From the NCBI GenBank assembly GCA_937892955.1, contig CALBKH010000102.1:1-55763 (forward strand): 55,763 nt of DNA, written 5' to 3'. This document shows, piece after piece, positions 1-7,899 of the stretch (within the stretch, counting starts at the first letter, position 1; each line of letters starts with the position of its first letter). Under the pieces are notes generated by a model, which worked only from the letters and a program-made list of their open reading frames with translations, ran no database searches and was not told the origin of the DNA. This DNA comes from an uncultured Alphaproteobacteria bacterium (lineage in GTDB: Bacteria > Pseudomonadota > Alphaproteobacteria > Rhizobiales > Ancalomicrobiaceae). The translations under genes were made by a program, and so were the position numbers.

Positions 1-282
1 TCACATTCGGACGCCGACGGGAATCGCCGGGCGCGAATTTCAAAACGGCCTCTTACGGCATCATCCCCGGCCGGAGCGAAACGGAGGGGAAGGGGATCCA
101 ATGGTCTTCGACGGGTCGAGAGGCCGATGGGTCCCCTTCCCTCGCGCGTCGCGCTCGCCCGGGACGACGGCTTCTGGTCCGGTCGAAAACAGAGGGTGGT
201 TCCGAAACGCATGAGCCGTCGGCTCGAATCGAGAAGAAACGCCATGCGGCGAGACCGCGGGCGCCACACTCCCCCGAAACGC

Positions 283-309
283 AAGAAGGGCGGCCCTCGC
301 GGACCGCCC
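283..309 (-). terminator. Rho-independent terminator of the rplM-rpsI operon
   Basis: Read on the minus strand, a 9-bp stem (GGGCGGTCC / GGGCCGCCC, one G-U pair) closes a GCGA tetraloop and is followed by TTCTT. It lies about 30 bases past the rpsI stop codon, which fits a transcription terminator for the ribosomal protein operon. The remaining bases 1-282 show no convincing gene. Confidence 0.75.
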
Positions 310-340
310 CTCTCGAAAATCGGCTTCTCTCGAAGCGCGA

Positions 341-823
341 TCAGCGCTTGGAGAACTGGAAGCTCCGGCGCGCCTTGCGCTTGCCGTACTTCTTGCGCTC
401 GACCACGCGGCTGTCGCGGGTGAGGAAGCCGTAGGGCTTGAGAACGCCGCGAAGTTCCGGCTCGAAGTAGGTCATGGCCTTGGAGATGCCGTGACGCAGC
501 GCGCCCGCCTGACCGGAGAGACCACCGCCCTCACAGGTCGCGACGATGTCGAACTGGTTGTCACGGTTCGCGGCCAGGATCGGCTGGAGGATCAGCATCT
601 GCAGCACCGGACGGGCGAAATAGGCGCCGAAGTCCTTGCCGTTGACGGTGATCTTGCCGGTGCCGCGGGTCAGCCACACGCGGGCGACCGCGTCCTTGCG
701 CTTGCCGGTCGCGTAGGAACGGCCCTGCGCGTCGACCTTGCGCTCGTGGACCGGAGCCTCGGCCACGGCCTTGGTGGCACCGACGGCGGCGCCGAGTTCT
801 TCGAAGGACTGGAGTTCGGCCAT
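341..823 (-). CDS. rpsI: 30S ribosomal protein S9
   Basis: Small-subunit ribosomal protein uS9, whose basic C-terminal tail reaches toward the P-site tRNA. The protein has the family core (ATGKRKDAVARVWL near residues 40-53, GGGLSGQAGALRHGI near 100-114) and the diagnostic lysine/arginine-rich end finishing in FSKR. I chose ATG at 823 (160 aa) because GAGGG sits 7 bases upstream; an in-frame GTG at 829 that overlaps the rplM stop is possible but has poorer spacing. It directly follows rplM, the normal bacterial arrangement, so the two are cotranscribed and translationally close. Confidence 0.97.
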   Translation of the reverse strand: MAELQSFEELGAAVGATKAVAEAPVHERKVDAQGRSYATGKRKDAVARVWLTRGTGKITVNGKDFGAYFARPVLQMLILQPILAANRDNQFDIVATCEGGGLSGQAGALRHGISKAMTYFEPELRGVLKPYGFLTRDSRVVERKKYGKRKARRSFQFSKR

Positions 824-825
824 CG

Positions 826-1287
826 TCACGCCCTCGCGTTCTTACGATTGAGCGCCGCGACGTCGAGCGTCTCCGGCTGCTGCGCCTCGTGCGGATGCTC
901 CGCACCGGCGTAGATCTTCAGGTGGGTCAGCTGCTGGCGAGCCAGCGGACCGCGCGGCAGCATGCGCTGCACCGCCTTCTCGAGGACGCGCTCCGGGAAG
1001 CGACCCTCGATCACCTTGCGCGCGGTGCGCTCCTTGATACCGCCGGCATAGCCGGTGTGCCAGTAGTAGACCTTGTCATCCAGCTTGTTGCCGGTGAACA
1101 CCACCTTGTCGGCGTTGATCACGATGACGTTGTCACCGAGATCGACGTGCGGCGTGAAGGTCGGGAGATGCTTGCCACGCAGACGCATGGCGATCAGCGA
1201 AGCGAGACGGCCGACGACGAGACCCTTCGCGTCGATCAGCACCCACTTCTTTTCGACCTCCGCCGGCTTGGCCGAATAAGTCTTCAT
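826..1287 (-). CDS. rplM: 50S ribosomal protein L13
   Basis: Large-subunit ribosomal protein uL13, an early assembly protein of the 50S particle. The 153-residue product matches the family in length and motifs: KKWVLIDAKGLVVGRLAS near the N-terminus, the GDNVIVINADKVVFTGNK segment, the Y-W-H-T-G-Y sequence, and MLPRGPLARQQL toward the end. It is the first gene of the rplM-rpsI operon on the minus strand. The promoter should lie in the A/T-rich stretch around 1400-1515, which also carries a perfect inverted repeat. Confidence 0.97.
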   Translation of the reverse strand: MKTYSAKPAEVEKKWVLIDAKGLVVGRLASLIAMRLRGKHLPTFTPHVDLGDNVIVINADKVVFTGNKLDDKVYYWHTGYAGGIKERTARKVIEGRFPERVLEKAVQRMLPRGPLARQQLTHLKIYAGAEHPHEAQQPETLDVAALNRKNARA

Positions 1288-1478
1288 TTTTTCGTACCCT
1301 CTGCCGGTCGTTTTCTCCCCCTCACACCCCGCGAAGCCGCGGGCCGGGAGGACGGAAACACGACGACGGCCCGAGGGCCGCCGTTTCGAGATGCGTGTTA
1401 CGTGAGCGGAAGACGTCTGTCAAGCACATCCCGAGGGAAACGCGACGGACATATTCGATACATTTCAATGACTTATAT

Positions 1479-1502
1479 GATACGGTAACGAAATACCGTA
1501 TC
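1479..1502. promoter_or_regulatory. 9-bp inverted repeat upstream of rplM
   Basis: GATACGGTA and TACCGTATC are perfect inverted arms separated by ACGAAA, in an A/T-rich stretch between the 3' end of the thioesterase gene and the start of rplM. There is no T-run, so it is more likely an operator or leader hairpin than a terminator. Function is inferred from position only. Confidence 0.4.
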
Positions 1503-1531
1503 GTCGGTATCATTTTACCGCTTCATCCCCG

Positions 1532-2002
1532 TCATTTCTGCGGGATCGAGTAGGTCAGCACCGCGTGGGCGACCGGTTCCTCGTCACCGTCCGAGTGCAG
1601 GGTGCAGTCGACGACGACGAGCCGCTTGCCGCGTTTGAGGAGGTAGACGGTGGCGATCAGGTCGGAGGTCGAGGGCTTCTTGAGGAAGTTGATGGTGGCC
1701 GAGGTGGTGACCGCCAGCGCCACCGGACCGACCGCCGCCAGCACCGCGACGAAGGCGGCGACGTCGGCGAGGAAGAACTGCGTCGGCCCGGACACGGTGC
1801 CACCGGGCCGAAGATGCCGGTTGGCGATTTCCAACCGCACCACCGCATGATCGGCCGAGGTCTCGACCACGCTCAGCCCGCCGATTTCGTCGACCAGTTG
1901 CGGGAATTCGCGCGCCAGGAACGCCGAGACCTCTTCTGCCGTCAGCGCCGCGACCTTCGCCTCGGCCCCACCCCGGCCCCGCTTTCCCTTCGCCTCGCTC
2001 AT
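1532..2002 (-). CDS. PaaI-family hotdog thioesterase
   Basis: Predicted acyl-CoA thioesterase of the 4HBT/PaaI hotdog-fold family. The 156-residue protein has the expected core: an N-terminal helical lead, then the segment HLRPGGTVSGPTQFFLADVA where the glycine and following acidic residues sit in the hotdog active-site helix, then beta strands ending in VAHAVLTYSIP. ATG at 2002 is preferred because GAGGAGCGGGGA precedes it; a longer in-frame extension to 2098 has no sequence character of a protein. It is divergent from the enoyl-CoA hydratase gene at 2155, and a shared role in acyl-CoA metabolism is plausible. The substrate is unknown. Confidence 0.85.
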   Translation of the reverse strand: MSEAKGKRGRGGAEAKVAALTAEEVSAFLAREFPQLVDEIGGLSVVETSADHAVVRLEIANRHLRPGGTVSGPTQFFLADVAAFVAVLAAVGPVALAVTTSATINFLKKPSTSDLIATVYLLKRGKRLVVVDCTLHSDGDEEPVAHAVLTYSIPQK

Positions 2003-2154
2003 TCCCCGCTCCTCGCCCCTCGACCGGCCGCTTCGATCGATTAGACTAGAGCAACGCACCGAGACGAGGGAACCGCTTTCGCGCGGTCCCACCGCCACGC
2101 AGAGGAGACCCGCGACGAACGCGGGCGCCCAGGAAACACCCCAGGAGATCCCAG

Positions 2155-2970
2155 ATGACCGCCCCCGCGACCGCCGACACCGCCCCCCTCCGTATCGAGA
2201 CGCGCGACGGCGGCCTCCTGCGCATCACCCTCGTCGACGCCAAGCGCCGCAACGCCCTGTCCATGCGGATGATCCGCGCCCTCGACGAGGCGATCGCCGC
2301 GGCCGCCGCCGATCCGGCCGTGCGCGTGGTGATCCTCGCGGCGGAAGGCCCGGCCTTCTGCGCCGGTCACGACCTCAAGGAACTGACCGCGGCGCGGGCG
2401 GCCGGCGACCGCGGCCGCGCCTTCTTCGAAGAGACGATGACCAGCTGCGCCCGGATGATGACGGAGATCGTCCGCTGCCCGAAGCCGGTGATCGCCGAAA
2501 TCGCCGGCGTCGCGACCGCCGCCGGTTGCCAGCTCGTCGCTTCCTGCGATCTGGCGGTCGCCGCGGAGGGCTCGAGCTTCGCCACCCCCGGCGTCCACAT
2601 CGGCCTGTTCTGCTCGACCCCGATGGTGGCGCTCTCCCGCAACGTCTCCCGCAAACACGCGATGGAGATGCTGCTCACCGGCGCCTCGACCAGCGCCGCC
2701 GACGCCGCCCGCATGGGCCTCGTCAACAAGGTCGTCCCCGCCGGCTGCCTGACCGAGGAGACCGAAGCCCTGGCCCGCGTCGTCGCGTCGAAATCGCCGC
2801 TGACGCTCAAGATGGGCAAGGAGGCGTTCTACGCCCAGGCCGAACTCGGCCTCGACGACGCCTACGACCACGCCGCCCGGGTGATGGTCGAGAATATGCT
2901 GGCGCGAGACGCCGAGGAGGGCATCTCGGCCTTCATCGAGAAGCGTCACCCGGTGTGGGAAGGGCGATGA
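2155..2970 (+). CDS. Enoyl-CoA hydratase/isomerase family protein
   Basis: Crotonase-fold enzyme, 271 aa. Family signs include RNALSMRMIRALDEA near residues 34-48, the AGHDLKEL oxyanion segment near 70, and AGVATAAGCQLVASCDLAVA near 118-137, which forms the second oxyanion-hole backbone. A strong AGGAGATC site precedes the ATG. Crotonases act on acyl-CoA thioesters in beta-oxidation, carboxylate degradation or isomerisation; the ENOYL glutamate pair cannot be assigned with confidence here, so the exact reaction is open. It is divergent from the PaaI thioesterase and ends just before an A/T-rich islet. Confidence 0.9.
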   Translation: MTAPATADTAPLRIETRDGGLLRITLVDAKRRNALSMRMIRALDEAIAAAAADPAVRVVILAAEGPAFCAGHDLKELTAARAAGDRGRAFFEETMTSCARMMTEIVRCPKPVIAEIAGVATAAGCQLVASCDLAVAAEGSSFATPGVHIGLFCSTPMVALSRNVSRKHAMEMLLTGASTSAADAARMGLVNKVVPAGCLTEETEALARVVASKSPLTLKMGKEAFYAQAELGLDDAYDHAARVMVENMLARDAEEGISAFIEKRHPVWEGR

Positions 2971-3130
2971 GGCGGGGTCAATTCCATCATCCCACCACAC
3001 CGTAGCGGGTTGCCGGCCACGAACATCAAACAGTGTCGCTCCACCGAACACACTAGCAGAATGGCCTTCGCAGCCAGCTCCTTCGATACGCCTTCAAGGT
3101 CCACCCAGAAAAAATAAAAGTGCATTCATA

Positions 3131-4207
3131 TCAATTTTTAATAATATTTAGCTTGTACACCTCGATTAAGTCACCTTCATTATAATTTGAGAAGGCCTTT
3201 TTTACAGGTAGTTTAACGGGAATTAATTCGCCAACAGATGGATTTATTTCCAACGCTGCGAATTCCTTGGAAAGGACAATTTGTCCAGGATCCGCGAGCG
3301 GCTCTAGCCTTGCAGCGAGATCCACTACCGCGCCGTCGATATCCTCTCTCCCGATCGCTGCGTTAAAGGCTACGCGAACTCTCCCCCAAGACATACCAAT
3401 ACGCGCCTCAAGATGTTCCACAGCAAGATGCCTGATAAATTTAACTGCGCACTCTATCGAAGTGCCCGCATCTTGGAAAATTGCTACTACTCCATCCCCC
3501 CACATGTTGACATTGTTCGCTCCGTTGGAAGAAAGAACAACAGGAACAATCCCTCGCAATAAATCGAGAACTCGCTTTTTTTCATCATATGAAAACTTCG
3601 AAAATCCCCGAACATCAATAAAGACAACGGAGGCAAGTTCATTTTTCCCGCCACTTACCCCAATATTCTTTCGCAAGAAATCAAGATATTCCACCCGAAG
3701 TTCATCCAACTCCTTCGCAAGGAGACGAACCTTCTCACTTTCGTGTAAGAATTTTTCATTCAAAACTGAGATCTTCAGAATAGCATCTTCAAGTTCACTA
3801 TTAAGTTCTTCGTATTTCTTCGAACTACCATCTATGTTACCATAAATTTCATCATATGAAAATAATACTATGCTATTCAATCTCTTCCCATCATCCGATC
3901 TTGTAACGGATTTAAATTCATATTTCAAATTCAAGCTCGCATATTTTGTCTCGAATAATTCACTTAAAGATGGATACAGAGAATCATCAAGTACATGGGC
4001 GCTTGAGACCTTGATTCTCACCACAGACCGCCCAGGATACAGACTATCTATTATAACATCGTCGCATACCTCAACGCACCCATCGCAAATAAATACAGTT
4101 GGCCCAGCTATCAACTTAGATACATCGTGTTGCGATTTTCCACAAAAGGAACAAAAAAGCGTATTTTTTGAGGATTTTGAACGCCTTTCAAAGTCGCCCT
4201 GAGCCAT
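3131..4207 (-). CDS. ClpX-type zinc finger fused to class III nucleotide cyclase
   Basis: A 358-residue multidomain protein. Residues 18-52 are a near copy of the ClpX C4 zinc finger (C19, C22, C41, C44; CSFCGKSQHDVSKLIAGP). Residues 60-125 are an unassigned globular region. Residues 130-180 are rich in E, L and K and look like a coiled coil. Residues 193-320 are an adenylate/guanylate cyclase domain with both metal aspartates (D198 in FIDVRGF, D238 in WGDG) and the arginine R300. The usual transition-state Asn is Asp (D296) and the base-specifying Lys/Glu position is Asn (N234), so activity and substrate are uncertain. ATG at 4207 has GGAG 6 bases upstream. The gene is clearly A/T-rich compared with both neighbours, a sign of transfer. 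No effector gene lies beside it. Confidence 0.85.
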   Translation of the reverse strand: MAQGDFERRSKSSKNTLFCSFCGKSQHDVSKLIAGPTVFICDGCVEVCDDVIIDSLYPGRSVVRIKVSSAHVLDDSLYPSLSELFETKYASLNLKYEFKSVTRSDDGKRLNSIVLFSYDEIYGNIDGSSKKYEELNSELEDAILKISVLNEKFLHESEKVRLLAKELDELRVEYLDFLRKNIGVSGGKNELASVVFIDVRGFSKFSYDEKKRVLDLLRGIVPVVLSSNGANNVNMWGDGVVAIFQDAGTSIECAVKFIRHLAVEHLEARIGMSWGRVRVAFNAAIGREDIDGAVVDLAARLEPLADPGQIVLSKEFAALEINPSVGELIPVKLPVKKAFSNYNEGDLIEVYKLNIIKN

Positions 4208-4219
4208 ATACAACTCCAA

Positions 4220-4481
4220 AACGCCAGAAATAACATCAATACGATCCGCACCATCACATCAATTCTATCAGAATTAGTTGGCGATACGATGTAGAGATCG
4301 AGAAGGTGGGAAATGAAGCAGAAGCGTCAGCCTGCTGCATACCCTGGGCGGTACAATACGTTACCGGCAAGATGACGCAACACCGTTTGATCACGATTCT
4401 AGATGGTAGTGTGAGACCACCGTCCATCAAGCATACCTAGACAAATTTCACCTAATCCATCTTTCGATGTGCACGCGCATG
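4220..4481. other. A/T-rich intergenic region upstream of the cyclase gene
   Basis: Non-coding remainder of the A/T-rich islet. It should contain the promoter of the leftward cyclase gene. I see no ORF, no transposase remnant and no convincing direct repeats at the edges of the islet (about 3.0 and 4.45 kb). Confidence 0.4.
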
Positions 4482-4506
4482 AAAAAGGCGGCCGCTCAGC
4501 CGCCTT
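4482..4506 (-). terminator. Terminator-like hairpin beyond thrS
   Basis: On the minus strand, AAGGCGGC-TGAGCG-GCCGCCTT is a perfect 8-bp stem followed by a run of T residues. It is about 90 bases past the thrS stop and is the likely terminator of that gene. Confidence 0.75.
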
Positions 4507-4553
4507 CATCGTCGGAGTGGGCACCGCACTGCGGCGTGAAAGGAAGCGCCGCC

Positions 4554-4580
4554 GGTGCATTTCGCTGCGCTCAATGCACC
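4554..4580. repeat. REP-like palindrome GGTGCATT...AATGCACC
   Basis: A perfect 8-bp inverted repeat with an 11-base loop (TCGCTGCGCTC), located between the thrS stop codon and its terminator. Hairpins of this type, with GCGCTC/GAGCGC loops, are common interspersed repeats in proteobacteria. A single copy is seen here, so the repeat class is an inference. Confidence 0.4.
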
Positions 4581-4592
4581 CTACGTGTCGCG

Positions 4593-6581
4593 TCACCCCT
4601 CGGCGCGCTCGCGCTTCACGTCCGGCGGCACCGCCTCTTCGATCAGCTCCGCCAGCACCACCTCGAACGGCTTCACCGTGTTGGCCTGGGAGCCGAGCCG
4701 GCGCACCGCCACGGTGCCCTCCTCCGCCTCGCGCTTGCCGCAGACGAGGATGACCGGAACCTTGGCCAGCGAATGCTCGCGGACCTTGTAGTTGATCTTC
4801 TCGTTCCTGAGATCGACTTCGGCGCGGAAACCGGCCTTGCGCAGCTTCTGCCAGACCTGAGAGGCGTAGTCGTCGGCCTCGGAGGTGATGGTGGTCACCA
4901 CGATCTGGGTCGGCGCCAGCCACAGCGGGAAGTGGCCCGCGTAGTTCTCGATCAGGATGCCGAGGAAACGCTCCATCGAGCCGCAGATGGCGCGATGGAT
5001 CATCACCGGTTCCTTCTTCGAGCCGTCGGCGTCGACGTAGAAGGCACCGAAGCGCTCCGGCAGGTTGAAGTCGACCTGGGTGGTGCCGCACTGCCATTCG
5101 CGGCCGATGGCATCCCGCAGGGTGTATTCGAACTTCGGCCCGTAGAACGCGCCCTCGCCCGGATTGATGCCGGTCTTGATACGGCCGCCCGACTTGTCGG
5201 CGATCTCGGCCAGCACCCGGGTCATCACCTCCTCGGCGCGGTCCCACAGCTCGTCCGAGCCGACGCGCTTCTCCGGCCGGGTGGAGAGCTTGACGACGAT
5301 CTCGTCGAAGCCGAAGTCGGCATAGACCGAGAGGATCAGGTCGTTGATCTTCATGCACTCCTCGGCCATCTGGGCGTCGGTGCAGAAGATGTGGGCGTCG
5401 TCTTGGGTGAAGCCGCGCACCCGCATCAGCCCGTGCATGGCGCCCGATGCCTCGTAGCGATGGACGACGCCGAACTCGGCGAGACGCATCGGCAGCTCGC
5501 GGTAGGACTTCAGCCCGTGCTTGAAGATCTGCAGGTGGCCCGGGCAGTTCATCGGCTTCAGGGCGAAGACGCGCTTGTCCTCGGCCTCGTCGCCGGCCGA
5601 CTGCACCGCGAACATGCTCTCGCGATACCAGCCCCAGTGACCCGAGGTCTCCCACAGCACCTTGTCGAGGATCTGCGGCGCGTTGACTTCGCTGTAGTCG
5701 TCGGCGAGGCGGCGGCGCATGTAGGAAGTCAGCGACTGGAACAGCGACCAGCCCTTGGCGTGCCAGAAGACGACGCCCGGCCCCTCCTCCTGGAAGTGGA
5801 AGAGATCCATCTCGCGGCCGAGCCGGCGATGGTCGCGCTTCTCCGCCTCCTCGAGCATGGTGAGGTAAGCGGCGAGATCCTTGTCGTTGGTCCAGGCGGT
5901 GCCGTAGATGCGCGACAGCATCGGATTTTTCGCGTCGCCGCGCCAATAGGCGCCGGCCACCTTCATCAGCTTGAAGGAGGTGCCGACGAGCCCGGTCGAG
6001 GGCAGATGCGGGCCGCGGCAGAGGTCGAACCACTGGCCCTGCTTGTAGATCTTGATCGGCTCGTCGCCCGGGATGGCGTCGATCAGCTCGACCTTGAAGG
6101 TCTCGCCCATCGCCGCGAAGCGACGCTTCGCCTCCTCGCGCGGCACCACCTCCTTGGTGAAGGCGGCGTTGCGGCCGATGATCTCGCGCATCTTGGCTTC
6201 GATCGCCGGCAGATCGTCGACGGTGAAGGGATGCGGGGCGCCCGCGGCGTCGACCCGGTAGAAGTCGTAGTAGAAGCCGTTCTCGATCGCCGGACCGATG
6301 GTCACCTGGGTGCCCGGGAACAGCTCCTGCACCGCCTCGGCCATGACGTGCGCGGCATCGTGGCGGATCAGCTCGAGCGCTTCCTTGCCGTCGTCCTTGG
6401 TGATGAAGCGCAGGCGCGAATCGCGGGTGATCGGATCGCCGAGATCCGTCTCGACGCCGTCGAGTTCCATGGCGAGGCATTTCTTGGCGAGCGACTTGGC
6501 GATCGAAGTGGCCACGTCGAGACCGGTCACACCGGCTTCGAACTCGCGTTTGGCGCCATCGGGAAAGGTGATCGAGATCAT
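4593..6581 (-). CDS. thrS: Threonyl-tRNA synthetase
   Basis: Class II aminoacyl-tRNA synthetase that charges tRNA-Thr with threonine. The 662-residue protein has all expected domains: an N-terminal TGS domain (about 1-62), the editing domain with HDAAHVMAEAV at 74-84, the class II catalytic core with MNCPGHLQIF (the zinc Cys), RYEASGAMHGLMRVRGFTQDD and GREWQCGTTQVDFNLPERF, and the C-terminal anticodon-binding domain. I start it at ATG 6581, the usual MISITFPDGA beginning; the open frame extends 54 codons further upstream but that part has no family similarity. A 14-bp inverted repeat lies about 110 bases upstream. Confidence 0.97.
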   Translation of the reverse strand: MISITFPDGAKREFEAGVTGLDVATSIAKSLAKKCLAMELDGVETDLGDPITRDSRLRFITKDDGKEALELIRHDAAHVMAEAVQELFPGTQVTIGPAIENGFYYDFYRVDAAGAPHPFTVDDLPAIEAKMREIIGRNAAFTKEVVPREEAKRRFAAMGETFKVELIDAIPGDEPIKIYKQGQWFDLCRGPHLPSTGLVGTSFKLMKVAGAYWRGDAKNPMLSRIYGTAWTNDKDLAAYLTMLEEAEKRDHRRLGREMDLFHFQEEGPGVVFWHAKGWSLFQSLTSYMRRRLADDYSEVNAPQILDKVLWETSGHWGWYRESMFAVQSAGDEAEDKRVFALKPMNCPGHLQIFKHGLKSYRELPMRLAEFGVVHRYEASGAMHGLMRVRGFTQDDAHIFCTDAQMAEECMKINDLILSVYADFGFDEIVVKLSTRPEKRVGSDELWDRAEEVMTRVLAEIADKSGGRIKTGINPGEGAFYGPKFEYTLRDAIGREWQCGTTQVDFNLPERFGAFYVDADGSKKEPVMIHRAICGSMERFLGILIENYAGHFPLWLAPTQIVVTTITSEADDYASQVWQKLRKAGFRAEVDLRNEKINYKVREHSLAKVPVILVCGKREAEEGTVAVRRLGSQANTVKPFEVVLAELIEEAVPPDVKRERAEG

Positions 6582-6692
6582 GCGTCTGCGCTCCTCGTGA
6601 GGCTCACTCCCGGCAACGACCCGGGTAAGCGAGGGGGGATGTGCGGTCGGGACCATACCGTCGGGCGTCGAAGACGACCGATGGTATTCCTG

Positions 6693-6735
6693 ACGCGAAT
6701 TTCTCAGGCCTCTGATGCGAATGAGAAATTCGCGT
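6693..6735. promoter_or_regulatory. 14-bp inverted repeat between yidD and thrS
   Basis: ACGCGAATTTCTCA (6693-6706) and TGAGAAATTCGCGT (6722-6735) are perfect inverted arms around a 15-base loop. It sits 42 bases past the yidD stop and about 110 bases before thrS, both leftward. There is no U-rich tail on either strand. It may be a terminator without T-run, an operator, or a leader hairpin of thrS. Confidence 0.5.
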
Positions 6736-6777
6736 GTCTTCAAAGGCCGGGTGCACCAGCACCTCCGGCCTTTGGCA

Positions 6778-7191
6778 TCAGTGCGACGACGTGATGTGTC
6801 GACCCGTCCAGCGACCGTAGCGCCACGGCATATACCAGTGGGAATCGCGAGGCAATTCCTCCGGGATCGGGTCCCATCCCGATGCCCCCCAGGGGTGACA
6901 TCTCAGGATCCGGGCGAGCCCGATCCAGAACCCGGCCCACAGCCCATGGGTCTCGATCGCCTCCTCGGTATATTCCGAGCACGACGGGAAATAGCGGCAG
7001 GTGCGCCCCATGAAGGCCGAGAAGGTGTAGCGGTAGCCGCGCACCAGGGCGCGCGCGAGCATCACGTGCGGCCGTCTCCATTCCGCCAGGATCGGCTTGT
7101 GGACGCGCCCGCCCGTCGCCGCGCCGTCGGCGGCGGCGGAACGTTCGTCCTGTGCGTAGAAGCCGCGGGGGGCTGAACAGCGATTGCACAT
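6778..7191 (-). CDS. yidD: Membrane protein insertion efficiency factor YidD
   Basis: Small YidD/DUF37 protein that assists YidC-dependent membrane insertion. The signature is clear: YRYTFSAFMGRTCRYFPSCS followed by Y, then EAIETHG, and LARILRCHPWGASGWDPIP. From ATG 7191 it has 137 residues; an alternative ATG at 7242 would overlap the start of the divergent HD gene. It is longer than typical YidD at the N-terminus (CNRC at the start, which could bind metal). It is not beside rnpA-yidC here, but a detached yidD is common in Alphaproteobacteria. Confidence 0.93.
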   Translation of the reverse strand: MCNRCSAPRGFYAQDERSAAADGAATGGRVHKPILAEWRRPHVMLARALVRGYRYTFSAFMGRTCRYFPSCSEYTEEAIETHGLWAGFWIGLARILRCHPWGASGWDPIPEELPRDSHWYMPWRYGRWTGRHITSSH

Positions 7192-7240
7192 GCGCTTGGT
7201 TCGCGTCAGTTTTCTCGTCGAGACGAGGAACACATAAGTC

Positions 7241-7867
7241 ATGTCGAGCCCGCCGACGACCCCCGCCCAACCTTCTGCGACATCGCACCCGACGACGCCG
7301 CACGCCATCGCGCGCCTCACCCATGCCGCCCACTTCGCCGGCCGCGCCCACAAGGCGCAGCAGAGGAAGGGCATCGACGCCGAGCCCTACGTCAATCACC
7401 TGCTCGAGGTCGCCGAACTCGTCGCCCATGCCGAGGTGCCCGGCGACTTCGAAGTGGTGATCGCCGCCCTCCTCCACGACACCGTCGAGGACACCGACGT
7501 GACCGAGGCGCAGCTGGTGGCCGAGTTCGGCCGGCGCGTTGCCGACCTCGTCATGGCGGTGACCGACGACAAGTCGCTGTCGAAGGACCGTCGCAAGTGG
7601 CTGCAGATCGAGCACGCGCCGCACCTCGACCACGACGCCAAGCTGATCAAGCTCGCCGACAAGACCTCGAACCTGCGCGCCCTCGTGCGCACCCCGCCGG
7701 TCGGCTGGACGCAGGAACGCCTGCTCCACTACGTCGTCTGGGCGAAGGCCGTGGTCGACGCCTGCGGGCCCGTCGATCCGCTGCTCGAGCGCCTCTTCCG
7801 CGAGGCCCATGCGGTGGCGGAAGCGGCTTACGGCCGTGTCGACGGCGAGCGTGAGGACATTCCGTGA
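7241..7867 (+). CDS. MESH1/SpoT-like HD-domain hydrolase
   Basis: A 208-residue stand-alone HD phosphohydrolase resembling the hydrolase half of SpoT and the MESH1 proteins. The metal and catalytic motifs are present in order: H31, H53 (YVNHLLEVA), H79-D80 with the following VEDTD, and KLADKTSNLRAL in the second half. The family cleaves the 3'-diphosphate of (p)ppGpp and, in animal MESH1, also NADPH. No synthetase, TGS or ACT domain is attached. It is divergent from yidD, with the starts almost touching, so the promoters must overlap. Substrate here is an inference. Confidence 0.88.
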   Translation: MSSPPTTPAQPSATSHPTTPHAIARLTHAAHFAGRAHKAQQRKGIDAEPYVNHLLEVAELVAHAEVPGDFEVVIAALLHDTVEDTDVTEAQLVAEFGRRVADLVMAVTDDKSLSKDRRKWLQIEHAPHLDHDAKLIKLADKTSNLRALVRTPPVGWTQERLLHYVVWAKAVVDACGPVDPLLERLFREAHAVAEAAYGRVDGEREDIP

Positions 7868-7899
7868 GGACGCGAGGCGCGGCCGGCGAACGTAGGGTC

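Noticed and set aside
824..829. GTG at 829 as the rpsI start
   Set aside because: The ribosome site GAGGG is better spaced for ATG 823, which also gives the usual N-terminus.
2041..3051. Large minus-strand frame opposite the enoyl-CoA hydratase gene
   Set aside because: It is an antisense shadow of a well-supported crotonase gene; its translation is rich in Arg, Gly and His with no domain.
3131..4207. Pycsar operon around the cyclase gene
   Set aside because: No adjacent effector gene with a cyclic-nucleotide-binding or TIR/transmembrane domain is present, so only an orphan cyclase can be claimed.
6582..6743. N-terminal extension of threonyl-tRNA synthetase to 6743
   Set aside because: The extra 54 residues have no similarity to the TGS domain start and would read through the inverted repeat; ATG 6581 gives the standard beginning.
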